Origin: Sphingobium sp.
Lineage (GTDB): Bacteria; Pseudomonadota; Alphaproteobacteria; Sphingomonadales; Sphingomonadaceae
Direction of reading: 5' to 3'
DNA length: 47,605 nucleotides
NCBI GenBank assembly: GCA_009360885.1
Contig: SPEL01000002.1
Location: 810,001 to 857,605 of the forward strand
Part shown: one piece after another, positions 9,526 through 18,228 of the stretch
Numbering within the stretch: the first letter of the stretch is position 1
Layout of the letters: each line of letters starts with the position of its first letter
Translations under genes and position numbers: made by a program
The notes under the pieces: generated by a model
The model's database searches: none
The model's input: only the letters and a program-made list of their open reading frames with translations
What the model was told of the DNA's origin: nothing

Positions 9526-10052
9526 TCTCGCGCCTCATCGGCTTTATCCTATTGCTCTATGCCTTAGGCTTTGCGTGGTTTTCCATCTGGCTGCCGCAGC
9601 CGCTGGATTTGCGCTCTACCGATGCCATAGTGGTGCTGACGGGCGGGGCGGGGCGCATCGACCGGGGCCTTGCATTATTACAGGAAGGCGCGGCCAAGAA
9701 AATGTTGATTTCCGGGGTAGACCGCTCCGTTCGCCCGCATGAGCTGGCCCTCCGTTACAAAGCGCCAGAAAAGCTGTTTGAATGTTGCATCACATTGGGG
9801 CGAGAGGCAATCGACACCCGATCCAACGCCATTGAAACCGCCCATTGGCTGGAAAGAAGGGGCTATGACACAGTCCGTCTGATTACCAGCGACTGGCATA
9901 TGCGCCGCGCGGCCTTTGAACTGCGTCAGACACTACCAAGGGAGGTTGTGCTGGTTTATGATGCCGTGCCCACCCGGCCCAGCCTGTCGACGCTATTCAG
10001 GGAATATAATAAATATGGGCTGCGCCGTATCGCTGCCCTCATTGGTATCTGA
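9522..10052 (+). CDS. YdcF/SanA-family (DUF218) membrane protein
   Basis: A 176-residue protein with one N-terminal membrane anchor (about residues 3-22) and a DUF218 domain: AIVVLTGGAGRIDRG, then KKMLISGVD, a conserved region around SNAIETAHWLERRGYDTVRLITSDWHM read in parts, and RRAAFELR. The family is linked to cell-envelope processes such as ElyC and SanA in E. coli, with no agreed reaction. It overlaps ftsX by 4 nt and is followed by an acyltransferase 6 nt later, suggesting an envelope role. Confidence 0.85.
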   Translation: MISRLIGFILLLYALGFAWFSIWLPQPLDLRSTDAIVVLTGGAGRIDRGLALLQEGAAKKMLISGVDRSVRPHELALRYKAPEKLFECCITLGREAIDTRSNAIETAHWLERRGYDTVRLITSDWHMRRAAFELRQTLPREVVLVYDAVPTRPSLSTLFREYNKYGLRRIAALIGI

Positions 10053-10058
10053 CCAACA

Positions 10059-10766
10059 ATGCTGACAAAGCCTGTTCTTTTCCTGCGCTCTTTTTTCTTC
10101 GCGCTGACATTCTATCCGTTAACGGCATTATATGTGCTGCTTTGCTTTGCCTGCATGCCAATGGGGGAAAAGGCCATGCACCCCGTGGTGCGCCTGTGGT
10201 CCCGCACCCATAGGCTGCTATGTCAGGTGATATTGGGGCAGAAAATACGCATCATCGGTACTTTGCCATCCGGGCAATATCTGTTCATCTGCAAGCATGA
10301 ATCTATGTTTGAAACCATTGATATGCCCGGCCTGTTAAAGAACCCTGTTATCGCGGCGAAGCAGGAACTGCTCGATATTCCCGGATGGGGCAATGTAGCA
10401 AAACATTATGGGATGATCGGCCTGCGCCGGGAAAGCGGGGCCAGCGCCCTGCGGCATTTACAGCGTGGCACAAAAGCCGCCCTTGAAACAGGCCGCCCGA
10501 TCTGCCTGTTTCCCGAAGGGACCCGCGTACCCCATGGAGAACGCCCGCCTATTAAGGCCGGTTTTGCGGCTATCTATAAACTGCTCAACCTGCCTGTCGT
10601 GCCAATTGCGGTCGATAGCGGACGGCTCTCCCCCCGGAACAGTTTTTTGAAGCGTCCCGGCATTATCACCTATCAGGTGGGGGAAATCGTACCGCCCGGC
10701 CTTGCGCGGGCAGAGGCAGAGGAGCGCGTCCACACCGCCATAAATGCGCTGAACCAGCCGGAATAG
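10059..10766 (+). CDS. plsC: 1-acyl-sn-glycerol-3-phosphate acyltransferase (PlsC family)
   Basis: A 235-residue LPLAT-family enzyme expected to acylate lysophosphatidic acid at the inner membrane. A hydrophobic N-terminal segment covers about residues 8-33. The catalytic block is KHESMFET with H80 and E85; Glu instead of Asp in HX4D occurs in one branch of this family. The second block is FPEGTR (151-156). It sits 6 nt after the YdcF-like gene, in the ftsEX cluster. Confidence 0.88.
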   Translation: MLTKPVLFLRSFFFALTFYPLTALYVLLCFACMPMGEKAMHPVVRLWSRTHRLLCQVILGQKIRIIGTLPSGQYLFICKHESMFETIDMPGLLKNPVIAAKQELLDIPGWGNVAKHYGMIGLRRESGASALRHLQRGTKAALETGRPICLFPEGTRVPHGERPPIKAGFAAIYKLLNLPVVPIAVDSGRLSPRNSFLKRPGIITYQVGEIVPPGLARAEAEERVHTAINALNQPE

Positions 10767-10780
10767 CCACCATGCGCCCG

Positions 10781-10834
10781 CTACCCCTTCCATCTTCAGG
10801 GCGGAATGTTGGCAAAGCGGGGTAGACATTCGCC
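10781..10834 (+). other. Possible structured leader (pseudoknot geometry) before the prephenate dehydrogenase gene
   Basis: CTACCCC (10781-10787) can pair with GGGGTAG (10819-10825). Within the enclosed loop, GAATGT (10804-10809) can pair with ACATTC (10826-10831), extended by GGC/GCC across one bulged G. The interleaved arms fit an H-type pseudoknot or two exclusive hairpins. The following start codon is at 10858. Function is not known. Confidence 0.3.
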
Positions 10835-10857
10835 GCCATCCTGATAGGCGCGGTGAA

Positions 10858-11604
10858 ATGACGCATCTTGGGAAAAGCCTTGCTATCATCGGCTTTGGTG
10901 ATTTTGGACGGCTGGCGGCGGATAGCCTCGCCGGGCGGTTCGACATAAGCGTGCATGACGCCTTCCTGTCCCCGGATAAGATCACAGCGGCGGGCTATCG
11001 CTCTTTATCACTGGAAGAAGCCGCCCGGTGCGATGTCGTCGTGCTGGCCGTTCCCGTACAGGTGATGGAGGAAACCATCGCCCGCATCGCCCCGCTGGTA
11101 CGCCCCGGCGCTCTCGTGCTGGATGTCGCATCCGTCAAGACATTGCCCGGCCAATGGCTCAGCCAATATATGCCCGATAGCGTGCAGATTGTGCCAACCC
11201 ATCCGCTGTTCGGGCCGCAGAGCGTTGCCCGCGATGGCCTTGCCGGGCGGCAGTTCGTCCTCTGTCCGGTGCGCGGTAATGCCCATCTTCCGGTCGCGGC
11301 GCTGGGCCGGGAACTGGGCCTCGTCGTGCGCATCACCACGGCAGAGGAGCATGATCGGGAAATGGCCTATGTACAGGCGCTTACCCATTTAATTGGGCGC
11401 ACATTATCGGGGATGGACATTCCCGACAAGCAAATGAAAACCCAGACCTATCAGCATCTGCTCGACCTGACGCAACTGATCGGCAAAGACAGCTTTGAGC
11501 TGTTCACCGCTATTCAGACGATGAACCCTTATGCGCGCGATATTACCGACAGCTTCGTCAGCGGCGCGGTGGATTTGTTGGGGCAGGTTCATCCAACCCG
11601 TTGA
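10858..11604 (+). CDS. Prephenate/arogenate dehydrogenase-like protein (TyrA family)
   Basis: A 248-residue NAD(P)-dependent dehydrogenase. The dinucleotide-binding GFGDFG lies at 12-17 in LAIIGFGDFGRLAADSL. The conserved VPTHPLFGPQSV matches the substrate-binding HPLFGP block of prephenate/arogenate dehydrogenases, and YVQALTHLIGRTL fits the helical C-terminal domain. The expected role is tyrosine biosynthesis. It follows plsC after a 91-nt leader with possible RNA structure. It is slightly shorter than classical TyrA and lacks a fused chorismate mutase or ACT domain. Confidence 0.82.
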   Translation: MTHLGKSLAIIGFGDFGRLAADSLAGRFDISVHDAFLSPDKITAAGYRSLSLEEAARCDVVVLAVPVQVMEETIARIAPLVRPGALVLDVASVKTLPGQWLSQYMPDSVQIVPTHPLFGPQSVARDGLAGRQFVLCPVRGNAHLPVAALGRELGLVVRITTAEEHDREMAYVQALTHLIGRTLSGMDIPDKQMKTQTYQHLLDLTQLIGKDSFELFTAIQTMNPYARDITDSFVSGAVDLLGQVHPTR

Positions 11605-11640
11605 AAAGCAAAGTAAAATCGTGATTTAGGGCACTGCGGA

Positions 11641-11716
11641 CTAGTGCCCCGAATCTGAAGTTCGTCACATTGTTAGGCAGGGGTTGAACGAACTTCAGAT
11701 TCCTGAAGGCCACTAG
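11641..11716. repeat. Long inverted repeat 1 (cruciform-forming)
   Basis: Fifteen-base perfect arms GAATCTGAAGTTCGT (11651-11665) and ACGAACTTCAGATTC (11688-11702) are separated by 22 nt. An outer CTAGTG/CACTAG pair lies at 11641-11646 and 11711-11716. There is no T-run, so a simple terminator is less likely than a repeat element or regulatory structure. Confidence 0.7.
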
Positions 11717-11730
11717 CCAATATAGGATGT

Positions 11731-11806
11731 TAGTGTGGTTTATAGATTTGAAATACGCTCTTCACCTGGCCGCTGTAATGAAGCGTATTTCAAATCCACC
11801 ACACTA
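11731..11806. repeat. Long inverted repeat 2 (cruciform-forming)
   Basis: Fifteen-base perfect arms GATTTGAAATACGCT (11745-11759) and AGCGTATTTCAAATC (11782-11796) are separated by 22 nt. Outer arms TAGTGTGG (11731-11738) and CCACACTA (11799-11806) are also perfect. The geometry matches inverted repeat 1, 90 nt upstream, although the sequence differs. Confidence 0.7.
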
Positions 11807-11865
11807 GGCTGTCATATCAATTTCATCCTCAGGGCGTAGGCGCACGCGATACGAAGGGGAAATTT

Positions 11866-14409
11866 ATGAAACAGTCTGCCACATCTCTTACCGTCACCAG
11901 CCTGCTCGCGCTGGCTACCGCGACAGCCACCACAACAGCCTATGCCGCCGATGCGCCCGATGAAGCAAGCGCCGACAATGCCATCATCGTCACCGCCCAG
12001 ATGCGCGAACAGGACCCAATCGACGTTCCCATGACCCTGTCCGTCATGGGCGCAGAGGATATGGAGCGCCTTGGCCTTGATGAATTTGACGAGCTATCGC
12101 GTTTCGTGCCGGGCTTTGTGGTACAGAATCAATCGCCCAATAACCCCGGCTTCGTGATGCGCGGTATCACGTCTGACAGCGGCGCGGCCACCAATGAACC
12201 GCGCGTTTCGGTGTTTCAGGACGGTGTTTCCATTTCCAAATCCCGTGGTTCTTATGTCGAACTGTTCGACGTAGATCGCGTTGAAATCGCCAAGGGGCCG
12301 CAATCGACCCTTTATGGCCGTGGCGCCCTCATCGGTGCAGTCAACGTCATCCAGAATAAGGCAAAGCCGGGCGTATCAGAAGCCGCTGGCAAGATCAGCT
12401 ACGGCAATTACAACCAACGGTCGGTTGAGGCCATGGGCAATGCCCCCATTGGTGACAATGTTGCGCTCCGTATCGCAGGCCGGGTGCGTCAGCGTGATGG
12501 CTATGTTGAAAATCTGCTGGGCGGTGAGGATTTCAACTCCGCCGACACCCGCGCTGTTCGCGGATCGCTGCACGCGGAAACAGGCGGCCTGACGTTCGAT
12601 ATCATCGGCAATTATCAGAATGACAAGCCTGCTGGCACGGCGTTCAAATCCATTGCTTATACCCCCACCAATCCGCTGACGGGTGCCGTCATTGGAGACC
12701 GGGGCCGCAATAGCGGCGCGGCACTGGTGGCATCCAATGGCTTTGAAGGCGGCAAGCAGCTTGGCCTTGATCGTGAGGTTTGGGGCATCACCGGCCTTAC
12801 GAAGATGGAATTATCAAGCAACCTCGCCCTCAACAGCATTACCGCCTACCGCCGGTTCAAATCGCTGGAGATTTTTGACGCCGATGGCCTGTCTTTACCG
12901 ATTCTGACAGCAGGGGAAGAAGCGCGCGGCAAACAATTCAGTCAGGAACTGCGCCTCACTTATGACGAAGGCCCAATTACGGCTTTCTTCGGCGGCAGCT
13001 ATTTCTACGAAAATGGGTCACAGCGCGCACCCAGCCAGTTTGATGAACGCATGGTTTTGGCCCGCCTTGCCGGGGCATTGAACGGGGCCGGGGCGATTCC
13101 GGGCCGCGCAGCAACCGACCCCGCACCTGCGGCGCTATTCGCCAATCCGGCCTTTACCGCGCAATTATTGCAAGGCGTCGCGGGGGCATCTGGTCTGGTC
13201 CTCCCCACTACATTGGCGCAGGGGCTGGCGGCCAACCTCAAATCCTCGCATCAGGAAACCTATACCAACGCGTCACGCACCCGCGGCTATGACCTGTTCG
13301 GTGATGTAACCATCCGCTTGTCTGACCAGTTTGAACTGGGCGGTGGCCTGCGTTATTCGCATGATGATAAGGTCAGCCGTTATACTGCATCGGTGCAAAA
13401 TGGCCGGTCTATCCTTGGCGGTATCATCGGCTCCCTCAGCCTGCCTGCGGCCCAGCGTAATGCGCTGTTGATGGGGCTGGCGACACCGGGCGCGGTTGCC
13501 TTCCCTACCTCAGCCATGCCGCTTTTCGGCCTTGGGTCACAGCCCACCATCGGCAATGGCACCGAAGAAAGCGCGTCGCATAAAAAGGGTGGTTTCTCAT
13601 GGCGTGCCACGGCCCGCTATATTCCGAATCAGGATCTCAGCCTCTACGCCACTTATGCCCGTGGCCGCCGCCCGGAAATCCTCTCACCCAGCGGACCATC
13701 CGCCCCCTTTGGCGCAACCCGCTTTGCCGTGCTGCCGTCCGAACGGGTAGACAGCTATGAAATCGGCTTCAAATCGGCGTTGGCAGATCGCACCTTCTTC
13801 CTCGACGGCGCTGCCTTTTATTACGACTATAACAACTTCCAGACGACAGTGCAGAGCGGCACCCAGTTCATCATCACCAATGCAGGCAAGGCAGAGGCCT
13901 ATGGTTTTGAAGGACAGGCTCGCTGGGTCCCCAGCCAGAACATCAGCCTGTTTGCCACTTATGCGTTCAACCATAGCCGCTTTGCGACCGGCGCGCGCGA
14001 TGGCAATCGTTTCCGCCTGTCGCCCGATCATAGCGCCTCCGTTGGTGCGCTGCTTTCCGCGCCACTTGGTGCGGGCAGCATCACCCTCACGCCCAGCCTG
14101 ACATGGCAGTCCAAAATCTTCTTTGACGATGATAATGACCGGCCTGATCTGCAACAGCCGCCTGCCGCGCTGGTGGCCGATAATATTCAGGATGAATGGC
14201 AGGGCGGCTATGCCCTCGCCAACGCCCGTCTGGGCTATGAGGCACCGGGCGGCGCATGGCGCATAGAGGCCTATGTCGATAATATTTTCGACAAGAAATA
14301 CATCATGGATGCCGGGAATACCGGCGACAGCCTCGGCCTCCCCACCTTCATCGCCGGCGCGCCCCGTTTCTATGGTATTTCCGCCAGCTTCCGTATCGGA
14401 GGCAAATAA
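11866..14409 (+). CDS. TonB-dependent outer-membrane receptor
   Basis: An 847-residue receptor. It has a signal peptide (about 1-27, ending AYA), a TonB-box-like stretch DNAIIVTAQ, a plug domain (about 50-170, with GFVMRGITSD and VDRVEIAKGPQSTLYGRG) and a long beta-barrel ending in the aromatic-rich RFYGISASFRIGGK. It imports a ligand across the outer membrane using TonB energy. Its TAA overlaps the ATG of the PhoD-type phosphatase, so the ligand may be a phosphate ester, but this is inferred. Two long inverted repeats lie upstream. Confidence 0.93.
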   Translation: MKQSATSLTVTSLLALATATATTTAYAADAPDEASADNAIIVTAQMREQDPIDVPMTLSVMGAEDMERLGLDEFDELSRFVPGFVVQNQSPNNPGFVMRGITSDSGAATNEPRVSVFQDGVSISKSRGSYVELFDVDRVEIAKGPQSTLYGRGALIGAVNVIQNKAKPGVSEAAGKISYGNYNQRSVEAMGNAPIGDNVALRIAGRVRQRDGYVENLLGGEDFNSADTRAVRGSLHAETGGLTFDIIGNYQNDKPAGTAFKSIAYTPTNPLTGAVIGDRGRNSGAALVASNGFEGGKQLGLDREVWGITGLTKMELSSNLALNSITAYRRFKSLEIFDADGLSLPILTAGEEARGKQFSQELRLTYDEGPITAFFGGSYFYENGSQRAPSQFDERMVLARLAGALNGAGAIPGRAATDPAPAALFANPAFTAQLLQGVAGASGLVLPTTLAQGLAANLKSSHQETYTNASRTRGYDLFGDVTIRLSDQFELGGGLRYSHDDKVSRYTASVQNGRSILGGIIGSLSLPAAQRNALLMGLATPGAVAFPTSAMPLFGLGSQPTIGNGTEESASHKKGGFSWRATARYIPNQDLSLYATYARGRRPEILSPSGPSAPFGATRFAVLPSERVDSYEIGFKSALADRTFFLDGAAFYYDYNNFQTTVQSGTQFIITNAGKAEAYGFEGQARWVPSQNISLFATYAFNHSRFATGARDGNRFRLSPDHSASVGALLSAPLGAGSITLTPSLTWQSKIFFDDDNDRPDLQQPPAALVADNIQDEWQGGYALANARLGYEAPGGAWRIEAYVDNIFDKKYIMDAGNTGDSLGLPTFIAGAPRFYGISASFRIGGK

Positions 14410-16076
14410 TGACGATACAGCTTGATCGTCGCGCCGCCCTTGGCCTTATCGGTTCAGGGGCGGTGGTCCCGGCTGTGGGTGCGCAGGCCGCCACCCCTGC
14501 CTCCGCCAGTTTCCGTCACGGAATTGCCAGCGGTGATCCCACACCGCGCGGGGCAATATTATGGACCCGTGTAACACCATCGGATGCTGCCTTTGCGTCC
14601 CCCATAAACGTGCGCTGGCATGTGGCGCTATCCGCTGACGGTAAACCAGTGGAAAGCGGCACGGCGGAGGCCCGCCCGGCGCGGGATTTCACCGTGAAGG
14701 TGGAACCCACACAGCTGAAGGCCGGGCAGGAGTATCATTACTGGTTTGAACTGGCGGACGGCACCCGTTCCCCCACCGGGCGTTTCCGCACTTTGCCGGT
14801 TGGTGAGACCAGCAAAGATCTGGTGTTGGCCGTTGTGACCTGCCAGCTTCTTCCCGGCGGCTTCTTCAACGCTTATGATTCCATCGCAAAGCGGGATAGG
14901 CTCGATGCAGTCATCCATCTGGGCGATTATATCTATGAATATGGCCCTGATGGCTATGGCGCGGAAATTGGCAAGAAAATTGGCCGCACCGTCACTCCGC
15001 CGCATGAAATCGTGACGCTCGCCGATTATCGTGAACGTCATGCCTGTTACAAGCTCGACCCGATGCTACAGGCCGCCCATGCTCGCGCCGCGTTCATCTG
15101 CGTGTGGGATGACCATGAAACCGCCAATGACGCATGGCTGCATGGCGCGGAAAACCACCAAAGCGAAACCGAAGGCGACTGGGGCAAGCGCAAAGCCGCC
15201 GCGATGCAGGCCTATTTTGAATGGCTGCCGATCAGAGACCCAAAGCCCGGCCAGCCATGGGAAGGTATTAACCGCAGTTTCGATTTTGGCTCCATCGCCT
15301 CGTTACTAATGGTGGAAACGCGTCTGCTCGCCCGCAGCCTTCAGGCCGGGTTTAAGGGGGCTGTCCCTAGCGCAGATGAAGTGCGGGATGTTCTCGCTGA
15401 AACCAACCGGCCCGACCGGGAATTACTCGGCAAGCCGCAGCAAGACTGGCTGGAAACGCAGCTTAGCACATCGGTTAAGGCCGGAACGCCATGGCAGATT
15501 ATCGGCAATCAGGTGGTGATGGCGCGGGTCAACGGCCCGGACATGGCAAAGCTGTTCGGTGAGCAGCAGGCAAAAGCCATGCTGGACACGCTATCCCCCG
15601 AATTGCGCCCGCAGATAGAGGCCGCGCAAATGGGGTATCGTGCGGGTCTGCCGTTCAACCTTGATGCATGGGACGGCTACCCCGCCGCGCGCGAACGGCT
15701 TTACGCCAGCTTCCGCAAGGCCGGGGCAAAGCCTCTCGTGCTGGCAGGAGACAGCCATGCATTCTGGGCGAATAATTTGAATGACGCGGAAAACCGCCCG
15801 GTCGCGGTAGAGTTCGGCACATCGTCAATCAGCAGCCCCTCCATCGGGGATATGCTGCCACAGGTGCCACTGGGCGATTTGCTGGAGAAATCCAGCTCGG
15901 AGGTCGTGCTGTGCGACCAGCGGGCCAAGGGGTATATAGTGCTAACGCTCACCCCGCATCAAGCGGTGGCGGATTATATCGCAATGTCCACCATCTATTC
16001 CCCGGACTATAACGAAAAGCCGCTGGCCCGTTTCGTGCTGAAGGCAGGCGAAACCCCAAGGCTGAGCCGCACCTGA
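14409..16076 (+). CDS. PhoD-type alkaline phosphatase / phosphodiesterase
   Basis: A 555-residue exported metallophosphoesterase. The N-terminus LDRRAALGLIGSGAVV is a Tat-type signal. An N-terminal Fn3-like domain (SFRHGIASGDPTPRGAILW) precedes the catalytic domain with VVTCQLLPGGFFNAY, HLGDYIYEYGP, VWDDHETANDAW and LAGDSHAFW, which supply the metal ligands of PhoD enzymes. It acts on phosphate esters in the periplasm. The one-base overlap with the receptor gene indicates coupled expression, and a hairpin terminator follows. Confidence 0.9.
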   Translation: MTIQLDRRAALGLIGSGAVVPAVGAQAATPASASFRHGIASGDPTPRGAILWTRVTPSDAAFASPINVRWHVALSADGKPVESGTAEARPARDFTVKVEPTQLKAGQEYHYWFELADGTRSPTGRFRTLPVGETSKDLVLAVVTCQLLPGGFFNAYDSIAKRDRLDAVIHLGDYIYEYGPDGYGAEIGKKIGRTVTPPHEIVTLADYRERHACYKLDPMLQAAHARAAFICVWDDHETANDAWLHGAENHQSETEGDWGKRKAAAMQAYFEWLPIRDPKPGQPWEGINRSFDFGSIASLLMVETRLLARSLQAGFKGAVPSADEVRDVLAETNRPDRELLGKPQQDWLETQLSTSVKAGTPWQIIGNQVVMARVNGPDMAKLFGEQQAKAMLDTLSPELRPQIEAAQMGYRAGLPFNLDAWDGYPAARERLYASFRKAGAKPLVLAGDSHAFWANNLNDAENRPVAVEFGTSSISSPSIGDMLPQVPLGDLLEKSSSEVVLCDQRAKGYIVLTLTPHQAVADYIAMSTIYSPDYNEKPLARFVLKAGETPRLSRT

Positions 16077-16085
16077 CATCAGGGC

Positions 16086-16122
16086 AAGGGGGCGCGACTG
16101 GTCAGACCGCCCCCTTCCTTTT
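16086..16122 (+). terminator. Rho-independent terminator after the phosphatase gene
   Basis: AAGGGGGC (16086-16093) pairs with GCCCCCTT (16109-16116) and is followed by CCTTTT. It ends the receptor-phosphatase operon 10 nt after the stop codon. Confidence 0.8.
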
Positions 16123-16135
16123 ATACCCCTATGTC

Positions 16136-17062
16136 ATGACCATCGCACAAAGCCATTATCAGCATATCGGCATCATCGGCACAGGCAGAGTGGCGCAGGC
16201 TTTCGCGGTCGCTTTGTCTCCTTTATCCAGCGCGCCTCTCTCTTTATCTGGCCGATCAGCCGACAAATGCGCGCAAGCCATCGAGCGTGTTACAGAAGGT
16301 CTGCCGCAAAATGCCCCCGCGCCCTGTATGGCTGGTTCATTGCAGGAGATGCTGCAGCAATGCGACCTCATCCTGATTGCGGTATCCGATGATGCCATTG
16401 AGGATGTGGCGCGGCAAATGGCGGAACATGGCCCATTGAACCACTCCCCCCTCACCTTCCATCCCAGCGGACGGTGCGGTCTGGATGTGCTGGCCCCTTG
16501 GCAGGCTGCCGGGGCGCAAACCGCCGCTATCCACCCCGTGATGACCTTCACCGGTCATCCGGCGGAGGAAGCGCGACGCATGGCCGGGTGCTCTTTCGCG
16601 GTCTCCTCCTCTGCCGACACCCAACAACACGCCATGGCATTGGTACAGGCACTGGGCGGCAATGGCTTCACTCTGGATGATGCCATGCGCCCACTTTATC
16701 ATGCAGCACTCAGCCATGCGGCCAATCACCTCGTGACAGTGCTGGCTGGCGCAGCCGAAGCCCTGCACATGGCTGGCGTGGCCAATCCCTATGCTGTCAT
16801 GGCCCCCCTTATACGCGCCGCGGTAGAAAATAGCATTTCCAGCGGATTTGATGCGCTATCCGGTCCAATTCTGCGCGGGGATGTGGATACTATCGCCGGG
16901 CACCTTGCCGCACTATACCAGTATTGCCCCGAAATTCTGCCCGATTATAGCGCTATGGCCAGCGCCACCGTTCGGGAATTAGGGAACAGAACCCGCACTC
17001 CCTCCCAATCAGGGGCAGATATTATGGCGCTGATAGAAAAAACGCAGGCAGCGATAAGCTAG
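16136..17062 (+). CDS. Rossmann-like and DUF2520 domain protein
   Basis: A 308-residue protein with an N-terminal NAD(P)-binding fold (IGIIGTGRVAQAFAVAL, about 11-27) and a C-terminal DUF2520 helical domain (about 150-300). The segment ALSHAANHLVTVLAGAAEAL is typical of that domain. The architecture resembles 2-dehydropantoate or pyrroline reductases, but no substrate is established. It lies between the phosphatase terminator and a converging FUSC gene, apparently as a single gene. The initiating ATG has only a weak Shine-Dalgarno sequence. Confidence 0.85.
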   Translation: MTIAQSHYQHIGIIGTGRVAQAFAVALSPLSSAPLSLSGRSADKCAQAIERVTEGLPQNAPAPCMAGSLQEMLQQCDLILIAVSDDAIEDVARQMAEHGPLNHSPLTFHPSGRCGLDVLAPWQAAGAQTAAIHPVMTFTGHPAEEARRMAGCSFAVSSSADTQQHAMALVQALGGNGFTLDDAMRPLYHAALSHAANHLVTVLAGAAEALHMAGVANPYAVMAPLIRAAVENSISSGFDALSGPILRGDVDTIAGHLAALYQYCPEILPDYSAMASATVRELGNRTRTPSQSGADIMALIEKTQAAIS

Positions 17063-17103
17063 GGTCAGGGCCACGAAATTAACGGGTCCTGTCCATAAGG
17101 GGA
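17061..17103. terminator. Hairpin between convergent genes, possible bidirectional terminator
   Basis: GGTCAGGGCC can fold with GGGTCCTGTCC across an 11-nt loop, with one mismatch and one wobble. It lies exactly between the convergent DUF2520 and FUSC genes. There is no T-run, and the AGGGTCAG part recurs elsewhere in the window, so it may instead be a dispersed repeat. Confidence 0.35.
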
Positions 17104-17109
17104 AACTGA

Positions 17110-18198
17110 TTATGCTTCCCGGCCTTCATGAAGGCGGGCGGCGAGTTCGTGGAAATCCTGCCGCATCTTACGCAACGTAAAAGCAAGGCCGAAAACACGG
17201 CCAGCCGCATCAAAGGACATGCTGCGGGCCGTCTCGGATTGTTGCAGCTTCACAAAGGCGGTCTCAAAGGCTTCGGCAGCTTCTGCTTCATGATCTGACG
17301 ATATAATGCTGTCGTCCGCGATGGCGACGGCGCAGGCGCGTGCAAAACGCGCTTGCGACTGCAACATCTGCGCAGCGGCTATGCCCACCGCATCCCGTAC
17401 CGGTTCCGAAAAGGGAATTTCGAGCAAACCGCCCATCTGCGAAATACCATTGCGCAGGCGCCATAAGGTGCGCGGCACAGCATCAGAAACATCATCACGG
17501 ACCAGCCCCAGTCGCTTCTCGCGCCGGGCATCGACGAAGGTTGCATCGACCGCCATCAGCGATTTCCGCAGGGCGATATTAGCATCAGACATCGACAGCA
17601 CCTCTCCATTCTCAAGGGCCGTTGCCTGCTTATCTAACAGATCAGCCATGGTGCCGAGTAGTTTTTCGAACTGTTCGATCATCCTGCTGCGCGAGCGAAC
17701 GGGCAGGACAAAGCGGCTCGCCAGCACGCCAACAAAACCGCCCAGCGTGATCTCGATAATACGATCCATCACAAAGACGCCCACCGGAAAGTCCGGCGTT
17801 CGGGTCAGCAATACGATCGCTGCGGTTAGCGCGGCCCCACGCATACGTGGCTTAAGAACGGCCCCGAAGGTCAGGGCCCCTGCCACGATGACGAGCGAGG
17901 CCCCCATCGCCAGCGGTGTGTGCGGCGTGACCAGCACCACAGCGCCGCCCAATATCGCGCCAGCGACAGTCGCGCCCAGACGATCAATGGCGGCCCCAGC
18001 AGTCGCACCCGCTGATCCCTGCATCACAATCAGCACGGTGAAGATCGCCCATGCGCCCTGCCGCATATCGAAACACTGGACGATGCCATAGGTTACGAGA
18101 CAAGCCGCCATGACACGGACAGCCTGAGCAATCGCAGGCCAGCGCGGGGAAATGAGCTTTGGCTCGGCGGGCGCCTCAGGATGAAGCAGAAGAGGCAT
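17110..18198 (-). CDS. FUSC-family membrane transporter
   Basis: A protein of about 362 residues from the ATG at 18198, with a run of hydrophobic helices in the first 170 residues (for example VRVMAACLVTYGIVQCF and VGVLASRFVLPV) and a cytoplasmic helical C-terminal half. This fits the FUSC/aromatic acid exporter superfamily, which includes AaeB and YccS. A GTG at 18222 could add 8 residues, but GAGAG lies before the ATG. It follows a LysR gene by 30 nt on the same strand, the usual arrangement for an aromatic acid exporter and its regulator. Confidence 0.82.
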   Translation of the reverse strand: MPLLLHPEAPAEPKLISPRWPAIAQAVRVMAACLVTYGIVQCFDMRQGAWAIFTVLIVMQGSAGATAGAAIDRLGATVAGAILGGAVVLVTPHTPLAMGASLVIVAGALTFGAVLKPRMRGAALTAAIVLLTRTPDFPVGVFVMDRIIEITLGGFVGVLASRFVLPVRSRSRMIEQFEKLLGTMADLLDKQATALENGEVLSMSDANIALRKSLMAVDATFVDARREKRLGLVRDDVSDAVPRTLWRLRNGISQMGGLLEIPFSEPVRDAVGIAAAQMLQSQARFARACAVAIADDSIISSDHEAEAAEAFETAFVKLQQSETARSMSFDAAGRVFGLAFTLRKMRQDFHELAARLHEGREA

Positions 18199-18228
18199 GG
18201 TATTCTCTCGGAAGAGGGGCACCGCATT

